NCBI RefSeq assembly: GCF_009671205.1
Contig: NZ_CP045309.1
Coordinates: 3,472,001-3,536,000 of the forward strand
Origin: Micromonospora terminaliae
GTDB lineage: Bacteria > Actinomycetota > Actinomycetes > Mycobacteriales > Micromonosporaceae
Length of the DNA: 64,000 nt
Direction: 5' to 3'
This document shows positions 1 to 10,863 of the stretch, piece by piece. A program made the position numbers and the translations under genes. The first letter of the stretch is position 1, and every line of letters begins with the position of its first letter. Below the pieces are notes generated by a model. It did no database searches. It had not been told where the DNA came from and saw only the letters and a program-made list of their open reading frames with translations.

Positions 1-702
1 GTCGAAGACGCCGCCGCCGGTCAGGTAGCCCTCGGCGATCTCGCCCAGCTCGGCGAGCAGCGCCGGCAGGTCCCGCACCTCGCTGCCGTCCCGGAACAGC
101 CGCGAGGCCGCCTTGATCTCGTAGTAGGGCCGGCGCGGGTCGGCGAACCCGTGGTCCCGGCTGGCGTAGAGGAAGACGAGCGCGTGCGGCCCGACCGGGC
201 TGGTCCGGCGCAGGTCCCAGTAGTGCGAGGCGTGCAGGGCATTCGCGTACTGCACCCGGTGCACCACCGCCTGCCGGATCTGGTGCTGGACCGCCGGGTT
301 CGAGAAGCCGTCGGCGCCCGCCTCGCGCGCGTGGCCCGGTGACCAGACCGCCGGGGCGGGTCCGGCGACGCCGTACCCCGGAGGGTCCGCCGGGCGGTAG
401 CGCGTGCCGGGCGGAGCGTATCCGCCGATCGTCGCCTTCGGCGGGTGACCGGTTCCGGGGGCGAAGCGGCCGGTGTCCGGGGGACCGGAGCCGTACGGTG
501 GCGGGGCGGGCGGACCGTAGGCCGGCATACCCTGGCCGGGCGGGGCCGAGCTCGGCGCGTCACCGGAGACCCGGCGGCTGCCCCACCGCGCGGGCGGCCG
601 GACCGGCGGTGGCGGCGGGTACGCCGGCCGGTCGGCCACGCCGCCACTCCAGGTGTCCTCATGTGACGGACGGGGCAGCGGTGACCGGTGATCCTGCGAC
701 AC
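1..702 (-). CDS. Hypothetical protein with Pro-rich N-terminus (C-terminus cut by window edge)
   Basis: Runs off the left edge without a stop. I chose the GTG at 702 because AGGAG lies just upstream and the frame stays open for 234 codons to base 1. The first ~105 residues are a low-complexity Pro/Gly/Arg-rich region with repeated PPP stretches, typical of a disordered linker. The following ~100 residues look folded, with motifs such as VQYANALHASHYWDLRR and PYYEIKAASRLF. No transmembrane segment or signal peptide is visible. I do not recognise the family. It is divergent from the histidine decarboxylase at 945. Confidence 0.7.
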   Translation of the reverse strand, partial: MSQDHRSPLPRPSHEDTWSGGVADRPAYPPPPPVRPPARWGSRRVSGDAPSSAPPGQGMPAYGPPAPPPYGSGPPDTGRFAPGTGHPPKATIGGYAPPGTRYRPADPPGYGVAGPAPAVWSPGHAREAGADGFSNPAVQHQIRQAVVHRVQYANALHASHYWDLRRTSPVGPHALVFLYASRDHGFADPRRPYYEIKAASRLFRDGSEVRDLPALLAELGEIAEGYLTGGGVFD

Positions 703-944
703 TGGCAGCTCCTGGCTAGCGGGAATTCGCCCGGCCGATGATTTCACTCAGTGCACGGGTTATCAACTGTCCGCAAGCGTTCCCGGCCACCGCACCCTGA
801 CCTGTCACTCAGTCGGCGAATGCCTCCACAGTGGTGCCAGCGGTCGATTTTGGACAATCGGTGGCCAGGTTGGTAACGCTTGCCTGCTCTCCGTGACTCA
901 TGGTCCACTCTGTGCGCTGTCCACCGGGACGACGAGGGAGCGCC

Positions 945-2133
945 GTGTTGTCAGCCGACCCAGGCCGTGCCGGCGCCGTCGCGCGTCCCGAGGAGCTCCT
1001 CGCCGAACTCGCCGCCGTCCCCTCGGCCGCGTCCGCCGGCCGGCGGACGCACGTCGGCTTCCCGGTCGCCACCGACATCGACTACAGCCCGCTGGCCCCC
1101 CCTGTTCGGCTCGCTGCTCAACAACATCGGCGACCCCTGGACCGACCCGGCCGGCGCCAACCACACCAAGCGGTACGAGCGGGAGGTGCTGGACTGGTTC
1201 GCCGACCTGTTCCAGGCCCCGGCCGACGACCGCTGGGGCTACCTCACCTCCGGTGGCACCGAGGGCAACCTCTACGGCCTCTACCTGGCCCGCGCCCGCC
1301 TGCCCCGGGCGCTGGTCTACCACTCCGCCGAGGCGCACTACTCGCTGCCCAAGTGCGTCGACATCCTCGGCCTGGACTCGGTGGTGGTCCGCGCCGACGA
1401 GCGCGGCGAGATGGACTACGACGACCTGACCCGCATGGTCGACCGGCACCGGGACCGGCCGGCCGTCGTCGTGGCCACCTGCGGCACCACGATGACCGAG
1501 GCCGCCGACGACGTGCCGCGGATCCGGCAGTTGCTCGCCCGCACGCCCGTCCGTCACCACCTGCACGTCGACGGGGCGCTGGCCGGGGTCCCCCTCGCTC
1601 TGGCCGACGGGCGGGCCACGCTGCGGCTGGACGCCACCGTCGACAGCATCTCCATCTCCGGCTACAAGTTCCTCGGCACGCCGGTGCCGTGCGGGGCGGT
1701 GCTGACCCGCCGCACCCTCCAGCAGCAGCTCGCCCGTTCCGGCAACTACACCGGCACGGTGGACACCACCATCAGCGGCTCGCGCAGCGGCCACCCGGCG
1801 CTGCTGCTCTGGTACGCGATCCGCAGCCTGGGCCACGACGGCCTGCGGGAGCGCGCCGAGCGGGCCCGTGAGCTGGCCGCATACGCGGTGCAGCGGCTCA
1901 ACGAGGTGGGCTGGCCGGCCTGGCGGCACGAGCACGCCTTCACCGTGGTCTTCCCGACCCCACCCCCGGCCGTGACGGCGAAGTGGGTGCTGGCCAGCAG
2001 CGCCGGTCGCAGCCACCTCATCTGCATGCCCGGCGTCACGAGGGAGGCCGTCGACGACTTCGTGGCCGACGTGGCGGCCCGTGGCAACCGCCTCGACGCG
2101 CTGCCCCGCCGCCGTCGGGAACTGGTCCGCTGA
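945..2133 (+). pseudogene. hdc: Histidine decarboxylase (PLP group II), frameshifted
   Basis: Pyridoxal-phosphate-dependent decarboxylase of the histidine decarboxylase type, which makes histamine. The downstream frame carries the PLP-lysine motif SISGYKFLGTPVPCG (Lys near residue 241) and the conserved TSGGTEGNLYG and AEAHYS segments. The N-terminus (VGFPVATDIDYSPLAP) is in a different frame. The two join at a run of seven C at 1096-1102; six C would read APLFGSLLNNIG and restore one frame of about 395 codons. The start is GTG 945 (or TTG 948) after GGGAG at 936-940. It is either a real pseudogene or a homopolymer sequencing error; all catalytic motifs are otherwise intact. Confidence 0.85.
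1096..1102 (+). other. C7 homopolymer at frameshift site in hdc
   Basis: Seven consecutive C bases. Deleting one joins the N-terminal frame (starting at 945) to the long downstream frame ending at 2133. This is the only disruption seen in the gene. Confidence 0.85.
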
Positions 2134-2148
2134 AACCATCGGCCCGGA

Positions 2149-2199
2149 GCGGGCACGCCGGCCGCTGAACCGGCCGCCCGGCGCGGGCACGCCGGCCGC
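2149..2199. repeat. 17-bp direct repeat between convergent genes
   Basis: GCGGGCACGCCGGCCGC occurs at 2149-2165 and again at 2183-2199, separated by 17 bp. The CCGGCC-rich arms can also fold back. It lies between the convergent hdc and NTF2-like genes and may act as a transcription stop; there is no T-tract. Confidence 0.5.
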
Positions 2200-2204
2200 C
2201 GCTG

Positions 2205-2594
2205 TCAGGCGGTGCGGATGACGGTGCAGATGGCCGGGCCGTCGGCGGTGGCCCGCAGCACGTAGCGGTAACGCTCGCCGGGCACCGCCCGGCCCTGGCT
2301 GTCCAGGAACTCCCACCGCACGGCCACCTCGGTGAGCAGCTCGGAGACCTGCTGCACGTCCTCGATGAGCGCGTGGGCCGCGACCAGTTCCCGCTCCTGG
2401 TAGTCGGGGGCCGCGCCGACGAAGCTGAGCGCCACGGCGGCCGGCGAGGTGAACGAGAAGCTGTAGGTGTCGGCGACCACCAGCCCCGGCAGCGCGTAGC
2501 AGCCGGCGATGGCGGGCACGTCGGCGGTGGTCAGCGCCACGCCGTACCGGTCGAAGAAGTCGGCGAGTGTGTCGAGGTCCGTGGAAGCCGTCAC
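2205..2594 (-). CDS. NTF2-like / SnoaL-fold protein
   Basis: A small soluble protein of about 129 residues. The pattern of an N-terminal helix (LDTLADFFDRYGVALTTADV), a small hydrophobic cavity-lining region (IAGCYALPGLVVAD) and several long strands fits the NTF2-like/SnoaL superfamily, whose members act as small-molecule enzymes or binding proteins. No catalytic assignment is possible. GTG 2594 is preferred because GGAGAG lies 4-5 nt upstream; ATG 2606 in the same frame is an alternative. It is convergent with hdc and may be transcribed after the gene starting at 3317. Confidence 0.75.
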   Translation of the reverse strand: MTASTDLDTLADFFDRYGVALTTADVPAIAGCYALPGLVVADTYSFSFTSPAAVALSFVGAAPDYQERELVAAHALIEDVQQVSELLTEVAVRWEFLDSQGRAVPGERYRYVLRATADGPAICTVIRTA

Positions 2595-2654
2595 GCCGCT
2601 CTCCATTGCCGCCCGGCGGGCGCGGCAAACCTGCTCAGCGGGGCCGGATGCTGG

Positions 2655-3317
2655 TCAGCGGGGCGGGATGCGCACCTCGATCTCGGAACCGAGCTGCGCG
2701 CCGCCCGTGAGGTCTAGGTCGTCGCCGCTCCAGAAGCGCCCCGGGTCGTACCAGTTGGGCCGCCGGCCGGCGGGCAGCAACCCCATCGCCTCGTAGGTCA
2801 CGGCCACCACCTCCGCGCAGTACGCGGTCTCCAACGCCCGGTCCCGGACCGGCACCCCGCCGGCGTCGGCCAGGGAGGGCCGGCCCCCGCGCAGGTTCGG
2901 CACCCGGCCGCGGGCCCAGCGCCACGCGAGCTGCGCGGTGGACGGGAACGGCGTGCCGTCGAGGCGGGCCACGGTGCGCAGCACCGCCTCCTCCATCGTG
3001 GTGTCCGCGGGCGGTTCCAGCTGGCGCAGCCAGGCCCGCTGGCCGTACCGGTTCGCCCACACGCACACCGCGTCCCGCAGGTCGTGCAGCTGCACGCCGC
3101 GCTGGTGGGTGCCGGTCCACATGTCCCGCAGCGAGCGGCCCAGCTCGGCGTGCCACATCAGCGGCGGCATGTCGTCCAGCACCACGGCCATGCCGACGTG
3201 GTTGACTGGGCTGTTGGTAGTGAGCTGGATGGCGCGGTCCGGCACGCTGCGCCCGCGGAACACCCACAGGTCACCGGTGCGGGTCAGCTCCACCGCCTCG
3301 TCCAGGCTGATGCTCAT
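2655..3317 (-). CDS. Permuted NlpC/P60-type (YiiX-like) papain-fold protein
   Basis: 220 residues, no signal peptide, so probably cytosolic. The motifs fit the permuted NlpC/P60 papain-like fold: GDLWVFRG near the N-terminus, a histidine in NHVGMAVV (~residue 40), and a likely nucleophilic cysteine in AYCAEVVAVTYEAMG in the C-terminal third. In this order His precedes Cys, as in YiiX/YebB-like members that act on amide or thioester bonds. The substrate is unknown. ATG 3317 is separated by only 13 nt from the divergent micro-protein start at 3331. TAGGGT (3326-3331, reverse strand) sits 8 nt before this start and could be its -10 box. Confidence 0.7.
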   Translation of the reverse strand: MSISLDEAVELTRTGDLWVFRGRSVPDRAIQLTTNSPVNHVGMAVVLDDMPPLMWHAELGRSLRDMWTGTHQRGVQLHDLRDAVCVWANRYGQRAWLRQLEPPADTTMEEAVLRTVARLDGTPFPSTAQLAWRWARGRVPNLRGGRPSLADAGGVPVRDRALETAYCAEVVAVTYEAMGLLPAGRRPNWYDPGRFWSGDDLDLTGGAQLGSEIEVRIPPR

Positions 3318-3330
3318 GGAGGATCACCCT

Positions 3331-3510
3331 ATGCCGAAGCGGCAACGGATGCGGTGGTGGAAGCTGCTCGGCCTGGCCGGCCTCGCGGGAGTCGCGGCGA
3401 CCGGCGTGGTCGTGGCACGGGCGGAGCGGCGGCGCCGGGCGTACACCCCGGAGGAGATCCGGGACCGGCTGCGCGAGCGGCACGCGAAGGCCAGCCAGCG
3501 GTCCTTCTGA
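3331..3510 (+). CDS. Small single-pass membrane protein, 59 aa
   Basis: Micro-protein with a basic N-terminus (MPKRQRMRWWK), one hydrophobic segment at about residues 12-31 (LLGLAGLAGVAATGVVVA), then an Arg-rich stretch and a charged amphipathic tail. This predicts an N-in membrane anchor with a cytosolic helix. The ribosome binding site GGAGG (3318-3322) lies 8 nt before ATG. It is divergent from the NlpC-like gene, and the two 5' ends overlap in their regulatory sequence, so the pair is probably co-regulated. Family not recognised. Confidence 0.75.
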   Translation: MPKRQRMRWWKLLGLAGLAGVAATGVVVARAERRRRAYTPEEIRDRLRERHAKASQRSF

Positions 3511-3521
3511 CCCACCCGGGC

Positions 3522-3899
3522 TCACCGGTCGCTGCGGCGCACCGCTTCGTCAAGGGCCTCCGGGGTACGGGCGACCAGCGCGCTGCCGTCGTCCAGCAGC
3601 AGGATCGGGCGCTGGATCAGCTCGGGGTGCGCGACCATGGCGGCGATCCAGCGTGGCTCCGAGGCGTCGTCGCGGGGCCAGTCCGCCATGCCCAGCGCGG
3701 CGGCGGCGGGCTCGCCGGTGCGGCAGATCTCCCACGCCCGGGCGCCCAGCCGGCGCAGCACCTCGGTCACCTCCTCCGCGCTCGGCGGCTCGGTGAGGTA
3801 CGCCCGCAGCCGGTACGGCACCCGCGCCTCGTCGAGGGACGCGCGGGCGGCGGCGCACTTCGAGCAGGACGGGTTGTTCCAGATCTCCATGCCCGACAT
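3522..3899 (-). CDS. ArsC/Spx-family reductase-like protein
   Basis: About 125 residues with the thioredoxin-fold ArsC signature at the N-terminus: EIWNNPSCSKCAAARASLDE, with two cysteines as CSKC. The C-terminal LIQRPILLLDDGSALVARTPE matches the QRPI segment that carries an arsenate-binding Arg in ArsC. A glutaredoxin-dependent arsenate reductase or a related thiol reductase is likely; no other ars genes are nearby, so an arsenic role is only inferred. ATG 3899 (MSGMEIW) and ATG 3890 (MEIW) are both possible. The gene is convergent with the micro-protein ending at 3510. Confidence 0.8.
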   Translation of the reverse strand: MSGMEIWNNPSCSKCAAARASLDEARVPYRLRAYLTEPPSAEEVTEVLRRLGARAWEICRTGEPAAAALGMADWPRDDASEPRWIAAMVAHPELIQRPILLLDDGSALVARTPEALDEAVRRSDR

Positions 3900-4113
3900 G
3901 GTGGCACGCCCACAGTGGAACCCGCCCCGCGCCGACCTCGCCCACAAGTCGCGACCCCGCGGCTCGACCTCGCCACGACCGAGGGTCGCGCGGGCGCCTC
4001 GCCAAAAGCCGCGGCCGCCGGGTCGCCCCGCCGACTGCTCCGCGCGGCCGCGACGCGCTCCGGTACGGTCCCGCCGGGGCCTGGGCAGCACGCGCGCATC
4101 CGCCGCGTCGTCG

Positions 4114-4770
4114 TCAACGGTCGCCCGCGCGCACCGGCTCCTCGGCCTCGTCGGGCAGCTCGACCTGCTCCAGCCGCCGGGCCCGGCGGCGCAGCCACCA
4201 GGTGCTGCCCAGGCCGGCGAGCACGGCGAGGGCCAGCCCGGCCCAGGAGATGTCCTTGAGCCAGTGCTCGGCCGCCCGGCCCACCGAGAACAGCAGGTAT
4301 GTGGTGCCGAACGCCCAGACCAGGCCGCCGGCCGCGTTGGCCAGCAGGAACCGCCGGTACGGCACGTGCAGCGCCCCGGCGAGGGGGCCGGCGAGGATGC
4401 GGAGCAGGGCGACGAACCGCCCGAAGAAGACCGCCCAGACACCGTGCCGGGCGAAGCTCTGCTCGGCGCGGGCGAGCTGTGCCGGGCCGAGGTGTTTCGG
4501 GAAGCGCCGGCCCAGCCGTTCGAGCAGCGGACGCCCGCCGCGGCGGCCCACGGCGTACCCGATGGAGTCGCCCACGATGGCGCCGGCCGCGGCGGCGGTG
4601 GCCACCCACTCCGGCTCGACCGCCCCGGCGGCGGCGAGCAGTGCGGAGCTGACCAGCACGATCTCGCCGGGGAGCGGGACGCCCATGCTCTCCACGCCGA
4701 TGACCCCGGCGACGATCAGATAGATCACGCCCGGGGGCAGCGCGGAGAGCCAGTGCTGCACGTCGACCAC
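4114..4770 (-). CDS. DedA family membrane protein
   Basis: 218-residue integral membrane protein of the DedA/SNARE-associated family, implicated in polyprenyl-phosphate or lipid flipping and membrane homeostasis. Visible signatures are the N-terminal hydrophobic segment, GVIGVESMGVPLPGE with the buried Glu, GDSIGYAVGRRGG, and the FFGRFVALLRILAGPLAG amphipathic arginine motif, followed by two further membrane helices. It ends in an acidic tail. Length is typical. The start is GTG 4770, with TAGGGT six bases upstream and no Shine-Dalgarno, so the mRNA is probably leaderless. Confidence 0.92.
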   Translation of the reverse strand: MVDVQHWLSALPPGVIYLIVAGVIGVESMGVPLPGEIVLVSSALLAAAGAVEPEWVATAAAAGAIVGDSIGYAVGRRGGRPLLERLGRRFPKHLGPAQLARAEQSFARHGVWAVFFGRFVALLRILAGPLAGALHVPYRRFLLANAAGGLVWAFGTTYLLFSVGRAAEHWLKDISWAGLALAVLAGLGSTWWLRRRARRLEQVELPDEAEEPVRAGDR

Positions 4771-4776
4771 CCCCGA

Positions 4777-4782
4777 ACCCTA
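4777..4782 (-). promoter_or_regulatory. -10 box for leaderless DedA transcript
   Basis: TAGGGT on the minus strand, exactly 6 nt before GTG 4770, with no Shine-Dalgarno in between. The spacing predicts transcription starting at the start codon. Confidence 0.6.
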
Positions 4783-4793
4783 CCCGCGGCGGG

Positions 4794-5150
4794 TCACCCG
4801 ACGGGGGCGAGGAACTCCAGCCGGTTGCCGTGCGGGTCGTACGTGTGGAACCGCCGCATGCCGGGAATCTCGTCGTCGCCCCAGGTCACGGGGTGGCCGG
4901 CGGCGTCGAGCCGGACGGCGAGCCGGTCCAGGTCGGGGCGGAGCAGGGCCGGGTGCGCCTTGCGGGCGGGGCGGAAGTCCTCCTCGACGCCGAGGTGCAG
5001 CTCCACGCCGTACCCGGTGAACCAGCAACCGCCGCGGGCGGCGAGGGCCGGGGGTTTGGGCTTCTCGACCAGGCCGAGCAGGCCCGAGTAGAAGGCCCGC
5101 GACGTCTCCTCGGAGCCGCGTGGGCAGGCGAGCAGGACGTGATGGATCAT
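4794..5150 (-). CDS. VOC family (glyoxalase/bleomycin-resistance fold) protein
   Basis: 118 residues of the vicinal oxygen chelate fold. It begins IHHVLLACPRGSEETSRAFYSGLLGL, continues with GVELHLGVEEDF, and closes with FHTYDPHGNRLEFLAP, the usual metal-ligand-bearing strands. Substrate cannot be assigned. ATG 5150 is supported by a strong GAGGAGG about 8 nt upstream. Its promoter region is shared with the divergent acnA gene and contains the AcnR-like palindrome at 5199-5216, so both genes might respond to it. Confidence 0.85.
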   Translation of the reverse strand: MIHHVLLACPRGSEETSRAFYSGLLGLVEKPKPPALAARGGCWFTGYGVELHLGVEEDFRPARKAHPALLRPDLDRLAVRLDAAGHPVTWGDDEIPGMRRFHTYDPHGNRLEFLAPVG

Positions 5151-5198
5151 CGTGGCACCTCCTCGTCCCGAACCCTGGCACGAGGTTGCGCGAATAGC

Positions 5199-5216
5199 AA
5201 GACGGACGTACGGTTT
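5199..5216. promoter_or_regulatory. Putative AcnR operator upstream of acnA
   Basis: AAGACGGACGTACGGTTT is an imperfect palindrome, 16/18 identical to the element at 22615-22632 before the acnR-like gene. It overlaps a possible acnA -10 box (TACGGT, 5209-5214) that lies 17 nt after a weak -35 (TTGCGC, 5186-5191). A repressor bound here would block that promoter. Confidence 0.6.
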
Positions 5217-5321
5217 TGTTGAGACCGACGCAGGTAAGTGTCGCCTAACCACGGCGGCACCCCGGCCGGTGCGACAAACTGCTCAGGACTACTCACGGTC
5301 GCTGGTGTGAAGGAGTACGAC

Positions 5322-8162
<2,841 letters not shown>

Positions 8163-8178
8163 CGCGTCACGGCTGAGA

Positions 8179-8213
8179 GGGGCCGCTTCCCGCGCTCGCG
8201 GGGAGCGGCCCTT
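8179..8213 (+). terminator. Rho-independent-type terminator after acnA
   Basis: A 15-bp stem (8180-8194 with 8197-8211, one G-U pair) begins 17 nt after the acnA stop, followed by TTCGG. It lacks a long U-tract, as is common in high-GC actinobacteria. Confidence 0.75.
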
Positions 8214-8258
8214 CGGCGTTTCCCGCCGGGGTGCTCGCCCGGCCGGCGTCGCTCAGCG

Positions 8259-8305
8259 GATCTTGGAGACTTCCTGTTCGCACCGAACGGAAACTGTCCA
8301 AGATC
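8259..8305. repeat. Palindromic intergenic repeat, copy 1
   Basis: A 47-bp imperfect inverted repeat. The left arm begins GATCTTGGAGACTTCC and the right arm ends GTCCAAGATC, around a short CAC loop. A closely related copy lies at 10864-10909. The two copies bracket the HTH/DUF397/kinase module. It could be a mobile MITE-like or REP-like element, or a terminator family. Confidence 0.75.
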
Positions 8306-8331
8306 TCGAACTCCGCCGACGCGCGCCCTGC

Positions 8332-8748
8332 TCAGCGCAGCCTCAGCGCGATCGCACGCGCCTCCTCGTCGGTGAGCGGCAGGAACCACAGGAAGCGTCG
8401 CACGACGGCGACCGGGTCGGGGCCGCCGGGCCGGCCGCGAAGGTCGCGGATCGCGCGCCGCGTGATCCGGGAGAACTCGGGGATCAGGGTCGCGCGCCGC
8501 GCGGCGTCCGTCGGGATCGCGCGCAGCGCCGGGCAGGGCCAGTCCTGACCGCAGGCGTCGCACCGCCAGGACGGGCCGGTCGCGGTGTGCGCGACGGGCG
8601 GACCGCCGCGGGTCCGCCAGCGCGTTGCGGGCACGGCGTTGGTCACCCGTCCGGGCCCACGGTACGGAGGAACCAGCGGCCCGATCGGGCCCGGCACGAT
8701 GGCGCGGGCCGGCGGATCGCTCTTCGGCTTCAGCTTGTCCTCGGGCAT
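8332..8748 (-). CDS. Conserved hypothetical protein with CDACGQDWPC motif
   Basis: 138 residues. The N-terminal half is Pro-rich and probably disordered. The C-terminal half holds a short Cys motif, WRCDACGQDWPCPALR, reminiscent of a zinc knuckle, then an Arg-rich helical region ending in an acidic/hydrophobic helix (DEEARAIALRLR). ATG 8748 is preferred over upstream starts because GGGAG lies 6 nt before it. It is divergent from the DUF5753 regulator at 8863, an arrangement that suggests it belongs to that module. No function assigned. Confidence 0.7.
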   Translation of the reverse strand: MPEDKLKPKSDPPARAIVPGPIGPLVPPYRGPGRVTNAVPATRWRTRGGPPVAHTATGPSWRCDACGQDWPCPALRAIPTDAARRATLIPEFSRITRRAIRDLRGRPGGPDPVAVVRRFLWFLPLTDEEARAIALRLR

Positions 8749-8862
8749 CGTGCGCTCCCTCCTCGGCGTCGTCTGCACAGCAGCTTTCCGAGGGTTGCCG
8801 GACAATCACACAGCGTTGTCTAATCTCCTTCGGACGGTTGCTTTGTCCTGGGAGGAACAGGG

Positions 8863-9630
8863 ATGAATCACGCCTTTGTTGCCGCGCTGGCGGAGGCGGG
8901 TCACACCGCCGAGAGCCTGGCGGGCCACCTCGGCGTGCATCCGAAGACCGTCGCCCGGTGGGCAAACCCGGGGCACATTCCGCAGAGCCGGCACCGGGCC
9001 ACCGTCGCAAAGCTTCTCGCCCGGCCTGTCGACGCGCTGTGGCCGGACGTGGTGAGGCGCCGCGAGCCCGTGTGGTTCCGGCCCTGGGTCGACATCGAGC
9101 GCGAGGCGGTCGCGCTGCGCTCGTTCGAGCTGGCGTGGGTGCCGGGGCTGCTCCAGACCGAGGCCTACGCCCGCGCCACGTTCATCGGCCAGCCCTTCAC
9201 CCCGGACGAGGTGGCCGATCTGGTCGCGGCTCGGCTGGACCGGCAGGCGATCCTGACCCGGGATCGCGGGCCGCTCTTCGTCGCGGTGGTCGACGAGCAG
9301 GTCCTGCGCCGTCCCGCCGCCGGCGATCGACGCCTGATGGCCGCGCAACTGGCTCATCTCGTGGACTGCGCCGAGCTGCCCAGCGTCCAACTCCACGTCG
9401 TGCCGCAGGACACGCCGACATATCCCGGGCTCGACGGGCCGTTCACCCTCGCGGAGCTGCGGGACGGCACGCGGGTCGCGCACGCCGACAGTCAGGCGCG
9501 TGCGCAGATCATCGAGCAGGCATCCGAGATTGCTACGCTGGAGCGCCGGTGGGAACGCATCCGGGGCGAGGCTCTTCCCCGCGGGCGGTCCCTGGACCTC
9601 CTGAGAGAAGCGACGACAGCATGGACCTGA
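8863..9630 (+). CDS. XRE-like HTH regulator with DUF5753 (Scr1) domain
   Basis: 255-residue DNA-binding protein. Residues ~1-60 form a helix-turn-helix (ESLAGHLGVHPKTVARWANPG). Residues ~75-250 are a DUF5753/Scr1-type domain starting near the motif LAWVPGLLQTEAYARA and including VDEQVLRR and PGLDGPFTL. In actinobacteria such proteins are paired with a small DUF397 protein and act in development or antibiotic regulation (WhiJ-like systems). Start ATG 8863 follows GGGAGGAAC. The reading frame overlaps the downstream DUF397 gene by 10 nt, so the two are translationally coupled. Confidence 0.9.
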   Translation: MNHAFVAALAEAGHTAESLAGHLGVHPKTVARWANPGHIPQSRHRATVAKLLARPVDALWPDVVRRREPVWFRPWVDIEREAVALRSFELAWVPGLLQTEAYARATFIGQPFTPDEVADLVAARLDRQAILTRDRGPLFVAVVDEQVLRRPAAGDRRLMAAQLAHLVDCAELPSVQLHVVPQDTPTYPGLDGPFTLAELRDGTRVAHADSQARAQIIEQASEIATLERRWERIRGEALPRGRSLDLLREATTAWT

Positions 9631-9809
9631 TCGGCGCCCGGTGGCGCAAGAGCACCAAGAGCGGCGGCAACGGTGGCAACTGCGTCGAGGTCGCGGACAA
9701 TCTCGCGGGCGTCGTCGGCGTGCGGGACTCCAAGGACCCGACCGGCCCCGTGCTCACCTTCGACCCGGCCGCCTGGACGCGGTTCGTGACGATGGCCAAG
9801 CGCGGCTGA
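9621..9809 (+). CDS. DUF397 domain-containing protein
   Basis: A 62-residue protein that is essentially one DUF397 domain: ARWRKSTKSGGNGGNCVEVAD, then VGVRDSKDP and a C-terminal FDPAAWTRFVTMAK. Its start lies 10 nt inside the upstream DUF5753 gene. DUF397 proteins are the usual small partners of such regulators, proposed to bind and inhibit them (WhiJ-like, antitoxin-like pairs); this is from family knowledge, not visible here. A terminator follows at 9825. Confidence 0.93.
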   Translation: MDLIGARWRKSTKSGGNGGNCVEVADNLAGVVGVRDSKDPTGPVLTFDPAAWTRFVTMAKRG

Positions 9810-9824
9810 CCTCGTACCCATCCT

Positions 9825-9854
9825 GAAGGCCCTCGGCGACGCGCGAGGGCCTTC
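9825..9854 (+). terminator. Terminator after DUF397 gene
   Basis: Perfect 11-bp stem (GAAGGCCCTCG at 9825-9835 pairing with 9844-9854), 8-nt loop, 15 nt after the DUF397 stop. Being symmetrical, it can also serve the convergent kinase gene. Confidence 0.75.
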
Positions 9855-9956
9855 GGCGTCACGGACGACTCGTGCGGCTCCTGCCCACTAGCGCATGCGG
9901 CCGGTCGGGAAGTCCGGGTCGGTCGGCCGGCGGCGGTCAACCGCCGGGGCCGCCGG

Positions 9957-10838
9957 TCAGGTTCGTGTCCGGAACGGGGCGAGGGTGGCCCGCACCTGGT
10001 CGGCCGCGCCCCAGTCGTCGTCGAACTGCGCCAGCACCGCGAGGTGCTGTCGCAGCTGGACAATCGGCATGCGGGACCGCCAGTCGCCGTCGAGGGCGGT
10101 CAGCTCGGCATAGACCTCGAAGAACCGGTGCGCCTCGGGCGGGGGTGCGGTGGACCAGACATGGGCGAGGTCGACCTCGGCCCAGGTGTAGGACACGGCC
10201 GGGTCGATCACCGCGGGCCGGCCGTCCGGGGCGGCCAGGACGTTCTGCGCCCACAGGTCGCCGTGCGTCAGGCAGGCCGGCCGGGCCGGTAGCAGGTCCG
10301 GCAGCCGGTCACACAGCCGCTCCAGCGCCGCCCGGTCTCCGGCGTCGAGTGCCGCCTCGACGCGGGGCTCCCCCAGCCACCGGAGCAGGCGGTGCTGCGC
10401 GAAGAACGCAAAGCCGTCCTCCGTCCAGGTGTTCACCTGTCGGCGGCGGCCCAGCCAGTTGTCCCGGTGCCAGCCGAAGCGAGGATGGGTCGTGCTCAGG
10501 TGCAAACGGGCGAGCGCGTGAGCGAACTGCTCCCAGAAGGTCTGGCTGCGCGGCCTCGGTCGCAGCACCGACAACACCAGCAGTTCGCGGTCCGCCAGAA
10601 TCACCTCCGGTGTCGCCAGACCGCCGAGCTCACGCAGGGCGGCCAGCCCTTCGGCCTCCGCGGCGAAGACGCCGTCGGACGGCGCGTCGGCCATCGCCTT
10701 GACGAACACCGGCGGCGCGTTCCGGCGGGCGGCGATGCCCGCGAGCGCCGCGAGCCCGCCCGTCGCCGCCTCCACCGAGACGACATCCCGCATCCCGGCC
10801 CGGTGCAGACATTCCTGCAGGAACGCCGTTGAGGGCAT
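9957..10838 (-). CDS. Fructosamine/ketosamine-3-kinase family protein
   Basis: 293 residues with a protein-kinase-like fold. Motifs of the fructosamine kinase family are visible: FVKAMAD for the ATP-binding Lys, GWHRDNWLGRRRQVNTW, FFAQHRLLRWL, the catalytic loop LTHGDLWAQNVL and the metal-binding segment VIDPAVSYTWAEVDLAH. Members phosphorylate ketoamines so that glycated proteins can be repaired; related kinases act on other small molecules, so the substrate is uncertain. ATG 10838 has AGGAGGAG upstream. It is the last gene of the block bracketed by the two palindromic repeats. Confidence 0.85.
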   Translation of the reverse strand: MPSTAFLQECLHRAGMRDVVSVEAATGGLAALAGIAARRNAPPVFVKAMADAPSDGVFAAEAEGLAALRELGGLATPEVILADRELLVLSVLRPRPRSQTFWEQFAHALARLHLSTTHPRFGWHRDNWLGRRRQVNTWTEDGFAFFAQHRLLRWLGEPRVEAALDAGDRAALERLCDRLPDLLPARPACLTHGDLWAQNVLAAPDGRPAVIDPAVSYTWAEVDLAHVWSTAPPPEAHRFFEVYAELTALDGDWRSRMPIVQLRQHLAVLAQFDDDWGAADQVRATLAPFRTRT

Positions 10839-10863
10839 CGCTACGGCTCCTCCTGCCCGGCCA

